A DNA stretch of 64,000 bases from Catonia carolina (taxonomy: Eukaryota; Arthropoda; Insecta; Hemiptera; Achilidae), in the NCBI GenBank assembly GCA_035578175.1, contig JAQMRL010000006.1, positions 62,412,501-62,476,500 of the forward strand. Reading direction: 5' to 3'. The position numbers and the translations under genes were made by a program. Positions 1-10,518 of the stretch are shown here, one piece after another. Under the pieces are notes generated by a model. It worked only from the letters and a program-made list of their open reading frames with translations, was not told where the DNA came from and did not search any database. Position 1 is the first letter of the stretch. Each line of letters opens with the position of its first letter.

Positions 1-284
1 TCGTTTTAAAAAATTCCATAATACCAATTTTTGAATCAGGGGTTTATAAAATAAACAGGGGACTGCAAGGTATGAACATGCAGTATACTTACATGTCTAT
101 TCAGTTAGTTAGTTATTTATAATTTTCATTAAATTTTGATTCAAATGACTTTTGTAAAATTCAATGTATTTAATGTACAAATCTTTTTTGTACAATTTTT
201 ACATATAAAATTTCACATTCTTTTATGTTTATTTGATGTAATTTTTGTTTAGAACAAGTTTATATGAAATACATCTAGTAATTA

Positions 285-355
285 CCAGGGTATTGAACCT
301 AGGACTTTTGATGTTGTATTCCAGCACAGTACACATTGAGCTAACAAAAAAATAA
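285..355 (-). repeat. tRNA-like SINE relic
   Basis: Read on the minus strand, a box-A-like GTTAGCTCAATG is followed about 35 bases later by a box-B-like GGTTCAATACC, the spacing of a tRNA-derived pol III promoter. No acceptor stem closes it, so it is a SINE head or dead tRNA copy and not a functional tRNA. Confidence 0.4.
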
Positions 356-394
356 TAACGTTGTTTATAAACAATTTTACAAAACTGATTTTTT

Positions 395-560
395 TAAAGT
401 TATTTATTTAACGTCACATCAACGGCAAGGTCATTAGCAACAACGTTGGGATGCAACTGTATGAGGATAAAATGAATTTTTGTAACGTATGAAAATATGC
501 TGTGCCTGAGTAGGATTCGAACGCAGGACCGCTAATATTATTTTTAGTTTTTATTTGCTA
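395..560 (-). repeat. SINE family A, degraded copy
   Basis: The minus strand carries a box-B-like segment (rc of GGATTCGAACGC at about 510-522) followed by the family A body, with an AACGTATGAAAATATGC block and a tail with rc of AACGTCACATCAACGGC. The same body occurs at 23220-23420, 31829-32015 and 46357-46512. The 5' tRNA head is partly lost here. Confidence 0.6.
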
Positions 561-737
561 TCGAAAACGCAGTACGTTTACTACGATGGCTGAATATTTT
601 AAACATGTAGTGAACATGATTTGAACAAGGATCTCCGGTGGATGTTTTGTTCATGGGTATAAAATTGTATGTCCTGCAAAAGTAACTTAAAAAATTAATA
701 TCTCTTTTTATCTAGCTGACTGAGCCTTAAGAAATAA

Positions 738-905
738 GACCGGCCCGTTGGCCTAGTGGTTAGCGCAACTGGCTTTTAAGCCGGGGTCCCGGGTTCGATT
801 CCCGGTGAGGTCTGGCATTGTTTCATCGTTCATTTTAATATATCATCATTCTCCACCGTCTGCGTTAACTGAAATTGCAAAACAGTCAGACGTACAACCA
901 AAAAA
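738..905 (+). repeat. tRNA-derived SINE (family A-like body, Lys-type head)
   Basis: A good box A (TGGCCTAGTGGTTAGCG, from 749) and box B (GGGTTCGATTCCC, 790-802) sit in a tRNA-like head whose anticodon arm CTGGC/GCCGG encloses TTTTAA. The loop is one base short and the acceptor stem pairs over only four bases, so it is not a functional tRNA. The downstream body, with CTCCACCGTCTGCGTTAAC, resembles the SINE A bodies at 46455 and 23240. Confidence 0.65.
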
Positions 906-1005
906 TAAGTAAATATTTATATGGTACCAAATTATTTTGACAGAAAACATAAAATAAAGTACAATGTTTTATAAAAAATTACCTGTATAAATATATTTAA
1001 ACTAA

Positions 1006-1180
1006 GGCCACCTCGGTAGCACAGTGATTAGCCCTCTAGATTAAAACACGGAAGTTTTGGTTTCGATTCCCGGCTAAGGTCTGGAAATTTTCAAAAGTGA
1101 AAACCCACGCTTCCAGTTGCAAGTCCTTCTGTAGTTGATAATAGCCGAGCTGTTGATGCGACTTTAAATAAAAAAAAGTA
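1006..1180 (+). repeat. SINE family B copy
   Basis: Starts GGCCACCTCGGTAGCACAGTG, with box B GGTTTCGATTCCC at 1059-1071, then CTGGAAATTT and a body ending GATGCGACTTTAAATAAA. The same order is seen at 33474-33645 and 48336-48495. The A-rich 3' end is typical of a retroposed SINE. Confidence 0.7.
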
Positions 1181-1789
1181 AAAGAATAAATTAATCATAA
1201 AACTTTGTGGCAGAATCGAACAGAGGTCATTAGGTTTAAGAAATGAGTAACCTACGCTATGTTTGCTATTTAAGAAAATTAGTTATTTATTATTTTATAA
1301 TGCTACGCTGTAATACAATTAAATTAAAGATAAACCAATTCACCGTACAGTTAAGTACATCCTTGAATATACGATTAAAAATAAAATTAATTAAAAGTGC
1401 ATTTAATTTTTTAAAAAGAAACGATCAAAGTAATCGACAATGCAGAAATAGTAAACTACATTAGATTTTATCTATTACTGTAATTGATTGTTGGCCTACA
1501 TTTTTAATTTCATCTCTTTCTAACTCAATGGATGTTTACAAATCAATTAAAAAACAAGCACCAATAACACCTTTTGTTAATACAAAAACATAATTATTAA
1601 TCAAACATTTTAATACATTTTTCATACAATTAGGACAATGAACTTTTAACATTACTTTGATCTTGCAATAAAAATTTATTGTAGACCAACGTGTTTCTTT
1701 TTAACTGTTAATAAAACATGTTTTGTTACATTCGAACATTGAACGGCTTAATTGACTAAAAGAAGGACAGTGTCAAAATTTATTTCTTT
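1181..1789. other. AT-rich stretch, no gene seen
   Basis: Very AT-rich with frequent stops in all frames. A 73-codon open frame at 1243 has low-complexity composition and no motif, and is treated as chance. A weak box-B-like CAGAATCGAACAGAGG at 1211 may be another worn SINE. Confidence 0.5.
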
Positions 1790-1965
1790 TTCTATTATTG
1801 TGTCATAAATTTGTATTATTGATGACGCCTACATAAGCCTTGGCTTGTGGTAGGTAATGATAGGAAGTGATATATAGATGAAAAAATTCCAAACGCCACC
1901 GGGGTTTGAACCTGGAAAACCAGGCTAGAACCCATTTGGGCTGATCACTTCACCCCAAACCTGCA
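1790..1965 (-). repeat. tRNA-derived SINE-like relic
   Basis: The minus strand has a tRNA-like head from about 1965 with box B AGGTTCAAACCCCGG at about 1893-1907, followed by a non-tRNA body that includes ACCACAAGCCAAGGC. It resembles none of families A, B or C closely. Its A-rich low-coordinate end fits a retroposon. Confidence 0.45.
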
Positions 1966-2109
1966 AATATATTTTATTTCTTCTTTGAAGAACAGTTAAC
2001 AATCTAGTTACGCGTATAATATTTTTTGTATGTGTAGTATAATGTTTATAAAGGTAGTACACATCTTGTTAACTTTTAGTGTTCATTACAAGCTGTTTAA
2101 TGAAAATGC

Positions 2110-2520
2110 TTTTAAGGGATTAGGGACGTCGAAAAAATCCCATTTTCTGTTTTTTTCACATTAATATAGTAGATAATTTATTGAAAATTTTGATGTATAA
2201 TTTGTGGGATTTTAATTATTTTATGGGGTTGAAAAATCGAATAGTTTTAATGTCAAAATGACTGTTCTGTTACTTCATTCCATGAAATATAGTATTTACG
2301 ATGTAATTAAATTTTCTGTTGGTTTCGAAAGACCCGCCATAATAATACGATATGTATATTGACTTTCTGATTATTTACTATTAAAATTATCGATTAATCG
2401 AATAAGTTAGGTTACTATCTGAAAAAAATTTCAGATTTCATCATAATCTATAAACATTGCGTAAAAACAACTGATAAGACTAGTCATTTGAACTGTTTAA
2501 TATTATTAATTGACAATAAA
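2110..2520 (+). repeat. Possible terminal region of a DNA transposon
   Basis: A GGGATTAGGGACGTCG block at about 2116 begins a non-coding stretch leading straight to the ORF at 2521. That is the arrangement expected of a long Mutator-like terminal region. No matching right end lies in the window, so the assignment is inference. Confidence 0.3.
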
Positions 2521-2775
2521 ATGCCTAGAGCTAGAAAATTTGCCAAAAGGAAGTTTTCTGGTAATATTCATACTAAAAAAAGTAAAGATTATCTTCTACC
2601 ACAGTCTGAGAAGTCAAATATACAACCGGAGTTTGTAAAAGTTAGTTCGTCATCAAAAAAATTGAAGTTGGTCAATTCTCATAAAGCGAGTAAGCTTCCA
2701 AGTGACAATTTTAGAGGTGGAAATGTACTTATGGATTTAAATTATATGAACAATTACTGGCGTTTCTTTTTCTAA
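2521..2775 (+). pseudogene. Short basic ORF, possible Mutator-like transposon N-terminus
   Basis: The open frame starts at an ATG preceded by AATAAA-rich sequence (an upstream in-frame ATG at 2488 adds only hydrophobic filler). It encodes MPRARKFAKRKFSGN, then a Lys/Ser-rich linker with SSSKKLKL, then GNVLMDLN, and stops after NYWRFFF. The basic N-terminus, Ser/Lys linker and hydrophobic Leu-rich segment resemble, from memory of the family, the start of Mutator-like proteins found in many arthropod genomes. The frame is cut at the point where a LINE 3' end begins, so at most the N-terminal tenth of such a protein survives. A chance ORF cannot be excluded. Confidence 0.3.
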
Positions 2776-2935
2776 GTAATACTTAGAATAATGTTTACGA
2801 ATTAATATATATTTTATCTGTTGTATGTATTATATACGTAGTAAAGAAAAATATAGCAACTCCATTTGTATGGGGCAAGTCCTCCTAAACAAATATAAAT
2901 TTATTATTGTTATTATTCGTAACGTCTTCGATACC
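2776..2935 (+). repeat. LINE 3' end
   Basis: GGGGCAAGTCCTCCTAAACAAA at about 2871 is followed by an AT-rich tail ending TTATTATTGTTATTATT. This resembles the 3' UTR plus short-repeat tail of a non-LTR element. It abuts the truncated ORF, which suggests it interrupted that element. Confidence 0.45.
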
Positions 2936-4039
2936 GAACTTTAGCTATTTAAGTGATTGAGAATTTATAGAATTAGCGTTGAATGCTGAGTACCTAAGAT
3001 ACTGAATGAGAACTTTAGCAATTATTTAAAATACTGATATAAACTTGATTATTTTATCCTATTACAAAATATAATACAGCTATATAATTTTAAATGTATT
3101 AAGCAAAATTTTAATAAATTTTTCTTTCTTTTTGTTACAGGTAAATGAAAATGAAATCATTTGAATAACAACGGATTTATTAATAAAATATCAACAAAAT
3201 AACAAATGAATGTAACATAAACGGTAAGCTACTTTTATTGAGTATAAACAAATACGACTACTTTTATGTTAGTATAAGTGAACGAAAATTGAAGTGATAC
3301 AATAAAAGTAATCGAATTAGAAACACTTTAAATAGAATGAATTGAATTAAATTCAAATAATAATACTATTATTATTATTATTAACAATGATAATACTAAA
3401 AGGACGTGCCAAATGATTACAACAACCTTACGTATGAAGAATGAAATATATGCAGTAGATTATATGGACTGGAAAAGAGGCTTTCCAGAGATAGAGGAGA
3501 GAAAATGCTTCAATGTGATGCGAGATCTCACATGTATTTATACGTTTATGATTGTGTGTGTGTGTGTGTGTGTAAGTGTGTCTGTGTGGTTCATCTGTGT
3601 GATGGGATGTAAGATTACATGTGTGCGTGTACACATAGACGTTTGTATGTTTGACCGTGCGTGTGTATATATACGAATTTATATATATAGAGCTACATTT
3701 GAAGGGATTCGTTGATATTAGGGATAGGAAGGGATGACTGTTGGTCCATCGTTGTCTAGTCAGCATTTTTACCCTCTAGTTTCATTCTTGCCTCTTGAAT
3801 TTCATGTGTGTAATGTCAGGCAATTTTCAACGTGTACAAAAACTGTTTATATACTCTTATAAAACGAAATTGACCTAATAATAGGTTCTTTCAAATTGAA
3901 TTTTTATTTAACTTATATCTTTTATTTTTGGTGAAATTTAATTTAGTTTATTAGTGTTCATTCAGGATTAACAGGTAATATTTAAATATTTACTTTTCAT
4001 AAATGGTAATTGAATTGTAGTTAAAGAGCTTATAATTAT
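2936..4039. other. AT-rich stretch with microsatellites
   Basis: No gene seen. Holds an (ATT)n run at about 3362-3383 and a (GT)n run at about 3553-3590. Open frames here on both strands are created by the GT/CA repeat. Confidence 0.5.
3553..3590. repeat. (GT)n microsatellite
   Basis: About ten uninterrupted TG units, then imperfect units (AAGTGTGTCTGTGTGG). Confidence 0.9.
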
Positions 4040-4260
4040 AGTTTTTTGTGGAGGGCCAATTTTAGAGCATGTTTGGAGTGACTTTAGATATCTGGAAGCT
4101 TTTTTTCAGCTCACATTCTCAGCATTCGTTTACTGTGGGCTTTTCTTCTTTCTTCTGTACATCTGTTTAACCTCTTCATGAAAGTCCCTTAAGTTCGTAA
4201 TTAGTTGTCTGAATTGGGTTCGGTTTATTAAGTTTTCTCGGTTTATTCCGGTTTTCATAT
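4040..4260 (-). pseudogene. LINE family X, C-terminal relic
   Basis: The minus strand reads GAAGAAAGAAGAAAAGCCCACAG, which translates to a basic ERRKAHS-K-RM motif, and further on GCTGAAAAAAAGCTTCC. The same motif, in the same order after an AACCGGAATAAACC block, occurs at 20385-20545 (+) and 38310-38590 (-). It is the extreme C-terminus of an insect non-LTR reverse transcriptase polyprotein. Several stops and frame changes make it non-functional. Confidence 0.55.
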
Positions 4261-4350
4261 CCTTTTTGATTTCTATAAACCCTTATAGATGTCTATAGAC
4301 ACCTTAGGTCTATCGTTTATTGTCTTAAAAATATTTGAGAAGGAAAGCAA

Positions 4351-4943
4351 AAAGGGACCTCTTTTCGGAATAAAAATGAGTTGATAGAGTCGATTCATCG
4401 ATATTTGAGTTTTTTATAGATTATTAGGCCTATAATTTAATTTATCCGGTTGTATTTTCAATGTAATTACTCCTGTAGGAATGACAACGCAATAAAAATA
4501 ATATCTATTCAAAAAGATCAAGACATTTGGTAAAGAAGAATGCCGAGATCTTCCAGTAAGTATCCTGAGCTAGAGTCAGACCTACCGGACTCAGTTGCAG
4601 AACCAATAAATAAAAATGAAGGCACTCTGTTTACAAGAACATTCAGCAATGTCAAACATCAACATTTTTAAAAACAATTAGTATTAAATTTGTAAAATTT
4701 AGAAACTGTGATGTAAAAGTTTAAAATACGTTTAACACTAATTTTTTTTATCAAAAAAGCTTTTAAACTGCTGTAATTTACAAAATATTTGAGAGGAAAA
4801 TCCAAATTTGGCATAAATTGTTCAGAAATTAATAATAAATTTACAAAGCCTCTATAGGTTCAAATCAGCTGATTATCTTTCGGCTGATTATCTAAACAAC
4901 AACAGCTCAAAATGTAAAATTTTCGACAAGAGGTCCCTTTTCG
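4351..4943. mobile_element. Candidate inverted-repeat (MITE-like) element
   Basis: AAAAGGGACCTCTTTTCG at about 4350-4367 is repeated inverted at about 4925-4942 (ACAAGAGGTCCCTTTT), giving roughly 14-18 bp terminal inverted repeats about 590 bp apart. There is no coding potential between them. The interior includes a fragment of family R at 4850-4912. No clear target-site duplication could be picked out. Confidence 0.4.
4850..4912 (+). repeat. Family R fragment
   Basis: CCTCTATAGGTTCAAATCAGC and CTTTCGGCTGATTATCTAAACAACAAC match the 3' end of family R (compare 16185-16230 and 41520-41575). An ATTATC segment appears duplicated. Confidence 0.6.
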
Positions 4944-5247
4944 GATTCTGGCTCACATATCTGTAGACAACCGTTTATTTACTATTCTATACCGTTATAC
5001 ATCTCAGGAATGGTGATTCGTAGGAACAAAATAACATCAATTGAATAGATAATTGGAAGTTTTACAACTTTTCTCTGGCCTATTTTTATAATAATACTTA
5101 CCGTTGACGAGAAAAATAAATACCGATACTTCTGACCTTTAACCTTGAATACAATTTTAGCAGACGTAGGATTGGTGCGGTATTTTTATATTTTATTTAT
5201 AATAGTGTACCTAAAATATGTACCAGTTTTCAGCTCTATGCGAATTA

Positions 5248-5251
5248 TTGT

Positions 5252-5282
<31 letters not shown>

Positions 5283-6354
5283 GTGAAACATTATATTTAT
5301 TTACAATCAGTTATCTAAGTAACTATAAGTAAATGATTAGAATTAAGTATGACAAGAGAGAAGGCCACCCAGTGATGGTCCTCCTCAAAAATATTCTTAC
5401 ATTGAAGTTTTGATAACGGTACTTACACAAATTAAAAAGTTAACAAAAGTATATACATTGACTTAACTTAAATACAAAACTGAACGATTTTAAAACATTA
5501 AAAGTTATAAAGAGAAAACAAATTGAAAAAAAATATTGATACATTGAAGCTTATTTACATTAACAGAATAAAGGAAATTTTTATAAATTTATAATAACTA
5601 TATAATTTAGAAGAAAAATTATTTACAAATCTAAAACATGGATTCTTTTGAGGCGTCTGGTTGTCTGACTATTGTCCAAGAGGTTAATTGCTAAAATGTT
5701 TTAATGATAATTTAGACGTTTTTGGTACATCATACTAAACCGTTGTATTTCATCACGAACTTGGGGTACGTCGAGATATTCATGAATTTCATTATTCCTT
5801 ATATACCATGCTGCATTCACTATATTTCTAAGTACTTTGTTCTGGAATCTCTGCATTACTTCTACATTACTCTTACTCGCTGTACCCCATAACTGAATGC
5901 CATATGTCCAACAAGGTTTAAGTATAGTGTTGTAAATTAACAATTTATTGTTTAGTGTCAGAGTTGATTTTCTGCCAATCAGCCAATACATGTTATTAAA
6001 CTTCAAATTAAGTTCTCTTCTTTTGGTTGTTACGTGCTTTTTCCATGTTAAACGTTTATCCAAATGTATTCCCAGGTATTTCACTGATTCGCTCGTAGGA
6101 ATAATAACATCATTCAGTTTAACATTTGGACAGGTACCCTTTCGCATAGTAAATGTCATATGGCTTGATTTTGTCGAATTTACTTTAATCTTCCATCTAG
6201 ACAACCATCCTTGAACTTCATCTAAATCTTCCTGTAAACTATTTGATGCCACAATGGGATCAGCATTTGAAGACAATATCGCAGTGTCGTCTGCAAACGT
6301 AGCTGTTAAACCGTTTTTAGACTTGGCATATCTGAAGTAAAAACTTGTAAACTT
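5248..6354 (-). mobile_element. 5'-truncated Jockey-type LINE with poly(A) and TSD
   Basis: Minus-strand insertion. Its poly(A) tail shows as a T-run at 5256-5282, and a 10-bp direct repeat TTGTAAACTT lies at 5248-5257 and 6345-6354. The element proper runs from just after the tail to about 6344, about 1.07 kb. It holds a 3' UTR and the C-terminal third of a reverse transcriptase ORF. The 5' end is lost just upstream of the FADD catalytic motif, as expected from aborted target-primed reverse transcription. Its 3' UTR block CCACCCAGTGATGGTCCTCC (plus strand, about 5366) recurs at 24073, tying the two copies to one family. Confidence 0.85.
5623..6344 (-). pseudogene. Jockey-type reverse transcriptase, C-terminal part
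   Basis: The reading frame holds the RT catalytic box TFADDTAIL, the primer-grip region with KYLGIHLDKRLTWKKH, and the conserved WTYGIQLWGTA and QRFQNKVLRNIVNA segments of Jockey/I-type LINEs. Translation as found stops after RLNYH at 5701. The same frame then continues past that one TAA with NILAINLLD and RRLKRIHVL to a second stop at 5623, so the first stop is probably a mutation inside the ancestral C-terminus. The open frame also extends upstream to an ATG at 6444, but those 33 residues are flanking DNA beyond the target-site duplication. In an intact element this protein copies its own RNA at a nicked target; this copy lacks the endonuclease and most of the RT. Confidence 0.85.
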
Positions 6355-7359
6355 AGCACTATTTTTTTGTCTACTTTGACCGGATTTCTTGGGATGTGTT
6401 CCGAAAACAACTGTTGTACAAACAGATTTGTTTTTGTTTGACATCGAGCGTGAAATGAATTATAAAGATCTTTTTTTTAGATTTTAACTTATATTAGAAG
6501 TAAGTGATTGTGTTTTTGGTTACGTAGTTGGAACATTGCGGTATTGTAGAAAACAATTTATTCTGTATTGCGTGATTACGTTTTGTTTAACGGTTATGTA
6601 GTTACTTCGTAAGTCAGACTGGTCTTTTGACTGTTTTGTAAATTGATATTGTATTCTATAAAGATATCTGAGCGTTTGTCCAATAGGCCTATTTGTTTAT
6701 GTTAATAAATGCGTGTCTTGTTTGTAATGTGTGTAATTAATTTACAAAACTTAAAATTACCTTTAACAGCTTAAAATAATTGTTTAATAACTGAAAATAA
6801 TAAGTGGTTTGTCCTGTTAATCTGTTACTATCCTAAACTGACAATCTCTATGAAATTGTTATGCATTCTGGAAGAAGAACATGATTGTAGAGAAATGTGA
6901 ACAACTTCGTGCACTACAAAATATAAAATTAAATGTGTCTCTTTCCCCCTTTATTTAGTAATGTTTTCTTTAACTTTATAGAATAAACATTAGCTACTAT
7001 CAGTAGGCTGTAACTACTAACTTTACTGATTAATTTTACCGTTAAACTTAACATCATTCTGATATATCCATTTTGGGTGAAGGTTAAAACTGAAATTAGG
7101 CCTTCGTAAAATTTGCAATTTGCGAGATTGAATATACCAATTATCGGTGCAAAATCAAAGCGTATTTCTTGACGAGATTTTCCAGTGTATGCTCTTTTGC
7201 TATTTTACGTACTAAACAGACTAAAAAATAAAAAAATTCATTATAAACAAACAAAAATTAACTTTTTTTTCTTTAAGACGTTCATAAAGTTGTATTTTAA
7301 CTTACAATATAAGTATGTCCAAACTGTATTAGTGCATCAACTTGAATAGCTATACAAGT
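6355..7359. other. AT-rich stretch, no gene seen
   Basis: Flanking DNA of the Jockey insertion. No motif, tRNA-like head or paired inverted repeat was recognised. Confidence 0.5.
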
Positions 7360-7430
7360 TCAGGGTGTTTCCTAAGACCACATACTCAATAGCATAACTT
7401 GAGATTGGCTCAATAGCATAACTTTTAAAA
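7360..7430. repeat. Possible transposon end with short direct repeat
   Basis: TTCAGGGTGTTTCCTAAGACC at about 7369 resembles the CAGGGTG start of many insect MITEs. CTCAATAGCATAACTT appears twice (about 7386 and 7410). No partner end was found. Confidence 0.25.
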
Positions 7431-7811
7431 ATTGTGGGTTAGTGTTGGTATTTTACCGATGCTGGGTTGCAGTGCTTGCTATCCAGTACTTGTAGGAATT
7501 TACTGATTTTGGTTTATGATATAATAATAATAAAACTTATTTAAGTGTTAGTAAAGTACAGATGAATATCTGATCTGAAGGCTACTACCAGTAGTTACTG
7601 TTTAGTGTTAAAAATAATATAAGTGACATTCGCTGTAGCTGCCGCTACAATTTGGATTGTAATTTGTATTGGATGACGACATTTATTTGTAATTCATTTG
7701 TAAACTATATTTTCTGCATTTTTTTTATAAGCTTCGTTTAATTGATTTGGTAGTTATCTATTCCCAGTTACTAAGCAGAATAAATGAATATTGTTATTAT
7801 TAATTTCATTA

Positions 7812-7992
7812 TACAGCCAGACCTTGTGGTCAATGAAGTGAAGGTGTCATTTTCAGAGTGGGAAATAGATGCTTTTAGGAGGGCCTGGCATGCTGATAAG
7901 AAATTTTCCACTCAGTGATGAAGTTAATTGTAAACCATTAGTAAAGCCTCTAGAGATTCAAACCAGCTTTTTGGCTGAAGACCTAAACAACA
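7812..7992 (+). repeat. Family R, 3' part
   Basis: Begins TTTCATTATACAGCCAGACC and ends with TTCAAACCAGCTTTTTGGCTG and CTAAACAACAAC, the 3' half of family R. The 5' half is absent. Confidence 0.75.
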
Positions 7993-8663
7993 ACATTAAA
8001 AATATTGTTATACATTTTTGGTGAAAGAGAGGCAAGACTTTTTTAATAAAAATAAAAAGTTACTAATAAAAATGGTTGCACTATTTCTTTTTAAAAGGGA
8101 GAATTATGCTCGTAGTTACTGTAAAACGTTTAGAATTTAAAGGGGAAAGGAAGAATATTATCAAAATGATTACGTACGTTCATTTTTTAAAACATGTTTT
8201 TTTTTCTTGAATAAATATACTACAAATAAAAATCTAATTGAAAGTCAACTATCCAGCATAAGTGTAATTAAGTCAAGTGTCCTTTCAAGGTTATTAGGGG
8301 ACTAATACTGTAACAACTTGAAATAACTGGCTGAGAAAAGAAGAGGGTTAAAAAGAGTTCGACAGTCAATTGAATGGGGACGAGAAAAAAGGTTAGGTTG
8401 TTCTGAGTTCAGTACATACATTGAACTCATAAAAATGTAAGCATACATAACGCAGTCGTTTATAATTTACTGTGCATTCATATCAAAACTATTGTTCTGG
8501 TCGTATCATATGAATTTAAGGTCTTTCTTATAAGTGCAGAATCATAAATTTAATTATAAACAATTTAAATTTACAAAAAATAATTTTTATACTTATTAAA
8601 GTTACACAGAAATTAATTAACCCTGTTTCAGTACTCAAATAGAACTTTTGATTTAAAAACTGT
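7993..8663. other. AT-rich stretch, no gene seen
   Basis: Between two family R copies. No recognisable feature. Confidence 0.5.
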
Positions 8664-9052
8664 TGTTTAGGTCAACAGCCGAAAGGCTGGTTTGAACCTC
8701 TAGAGGTTTTACTAAGTAAAAACAAGGAGTAAGGTGGTTAACCTTTCCCTTCCTCACTGAGTTGAAAGAGTATGCTTATCAGCATGCCAGGCCCTCCGAA
8801 AAGCACTCACTTTCCACCCTGCAAATGACACCTTCATTTCATTTACCACAGGGTCTGGCTGCATAGTGAAATTCATTACTCTCAGAGGAGTTAACTCTGA
8901 CTAGTGTCTTTTACACCTCTACCTCTTCTGTTCTTAAATAGTTCAGTCATATAAGTGGCTGACTATGTGATAAGAAACAGAACTATTTTTTTTAGCCCTG
9001 GACGAAACAGATAGAGTGCAATTAAAATAACGCTCCACCTGCTTATTTTGGG
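8664..9052 (-). repeat. Family R, near full-length copy
   Basis: On the minus strand it runs from AGGTGGAGCGTTATTTTAA (about 9030) through the CTGTTTCTTATCACATAGTC and AGAAGAGGTAGAGGTGTAAA blocks and the core GCCAGACCCTGTGG, and ends CAGCCTTTCGGCTGTTGACC. About 390 bp. The best matches in the window are 15840-16245 and 41197-41580. Confidence 0.8.
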
Positions 9053-9277
9053 CATATTTAAAAACTACGAAAAGCGAATTCAAGAATGTCTACTGTAATT
9101 TTTAAATTTAACATAATTTTTTCCATCAACTTGTGAAACTGTTTCAAAAGAGTGTTAAAAATAGAATGACTTCATATTTTCGTTCTGCTTTACCTGACCA
9201 TGACCATCCTTCGTTTCTCCATCCAACTATCACTGTCCATTTTGATTTCTCTCTTCAATTTGGTATCTTTTTTTATA

Positions 9278-10128
9278 CAGGGTGATTCATGAAGATATGC
9301 AGAAACTTTGGGAGCTCATTTTACATGTAAAAATAATGAAAAAAGTTTATATAAACATGGGGCCGGAAGTGCTTCGTTACCGAGTTACGGCTAGCGAAAG
9401 ATTTCGCCCGGATTTTAGCTCATCAGGTGAAATGAGGTCTTCCTGAAATTCTGGTAAGGTAGATTAAGGAGCGAATTCAATTGTTTTTTATGGTTTTTGA
9501 CCTGATAAATTGAGTAAAACAGGCCCCAGAACTGTAAGTTAAACAGTTTTTGAGAAAACCAGTGTCAAATGCAAAAAATGGAGTGAAAAAAACACATTTT
9601 TTCATCTTTGTTTTTCTGGTTAATTTTACTTTGTGCTGTTATAAATAAAAATTCATTTAATCAAACATCTATTCGCTTTCTGTGTACTTTATTTACACCG
9701 GTTCGTTAAATAATAAAATTTGTTAAGAACACAATTTTCTACATGTTTTATTCAAAAATTTTAACTGTTTCTTGGTGAAAAAACAAAGTTATTCTTGCCC
9801 AAAGATGAAAAAATGTGGTTTTCACTCAATGTTTTGCATTTGACACTGCTTTTCTTAAAAACTATTTAACTTACAGTTCTGGGACATCTTTTATTCAATT
9901 TATCAGATCAAAAACCATAAGAAATGATTGAATTCGCTCCTTAATCTACCTTACCAGAATTTCAGAAAGACCTCATTTCACCTGGTGAGCTGAAATCCGG
10001 GTGAAACTTTTGCTAGCCGTAACTCGGAAACAAAGCATTTCCGGACACATGTTTATATAAATTTTTTCATTATTTTTACATGTACAATGAGCTCCTAAAG
10101 TTTCTGCATATCTTCGTGAATCACCCTG
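9278..10128. mobile_element. 851-bp foldback DNA transposon
   Basis: Starts CAGGGTGATTCATGAAG and ends CTTCGTGAATCACCCTG, flanked by TA on both sides (9276-9277 and 10129-10130). The two arms, about 390 bp each, are inverted copies that look roughly 90% identical by eye. They include the blocks AGTTACGGCTAGC, GGTAAGGTAGATTAAGGAGC and CAGAACTGTAAGTTAAA in both orientations, and a loop of roughly 70-90 bp separates them. There is no transposase. The TA target and the GGGTGATTCA ends point to mobilisation by a Tc1/mariner-superfamily enzyme. Small open frames in the arms are incidental. Confidence 0.85.
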
Positions 10129-10144
10129 TATATCCAAACTAAAA

Positions 10145-10518
10145 AACCGGGGAGAAAAACTAATTTTCACTCCCTCACGATGGGGGACGTAGTGTTGGAC
10201 TCAATTGAGGCGTCCTCGTCCAGCCCCAAGGAAGCCGCAGCCGCCTACCAACCAAAAACCCACCACCGGGCCACTTGATCCGACATCAGCAAACAATCCT
10301 CCACCTCCTTCGGAACTGTTTATTTAAAACTACAAGGGAAATGTCGGGTTAAAAAAACATTTTATACTGTCAGCGGGGCGTGGAAGGGAACCGTAGCCTA
10401 ATTCCCCTCTCGCTGTCACTGACCAACACTCACTCTCTCACATTCACTCATCTCTTTCATTAACAGCTCAGGAAATTAGTGTGCCTACCTTACCTTTTGA
10501 GATCGGGACAGGATTGAT
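10145..10518 (-). repeat. LINE 3' UTR, GC-rich
   Basis: Minus-strand sequence following the ORF stop at 10519, ending with CCCATCGTGAGGGAGTG and an ATTAGTTTTT tail near 10150. It is markedly GC-richer than its surroundings, as expected for a fairly young element of different composition. Confidence 0.5.

Noticed and set aside
738..812. Functional tRNA-Lys gene
   Set aside because: Box A and B are good, but the acceptor stem pairs over only four bases and the anticodon loop has six bases. A SINE body follows.
3413..3766. Open frames of 100 and 112 codons on both strands
   Set aside because: Both are centred on a (GT)n microsatellite, giving VCVCV and THTHTH runs.
6345..6444. N-terminal extension of the Jockey RT as a domesticated host fusion
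   Set aside because: The extension lies beyond the target-site duplication and has no recognisable domain. The open frame is probably chance.
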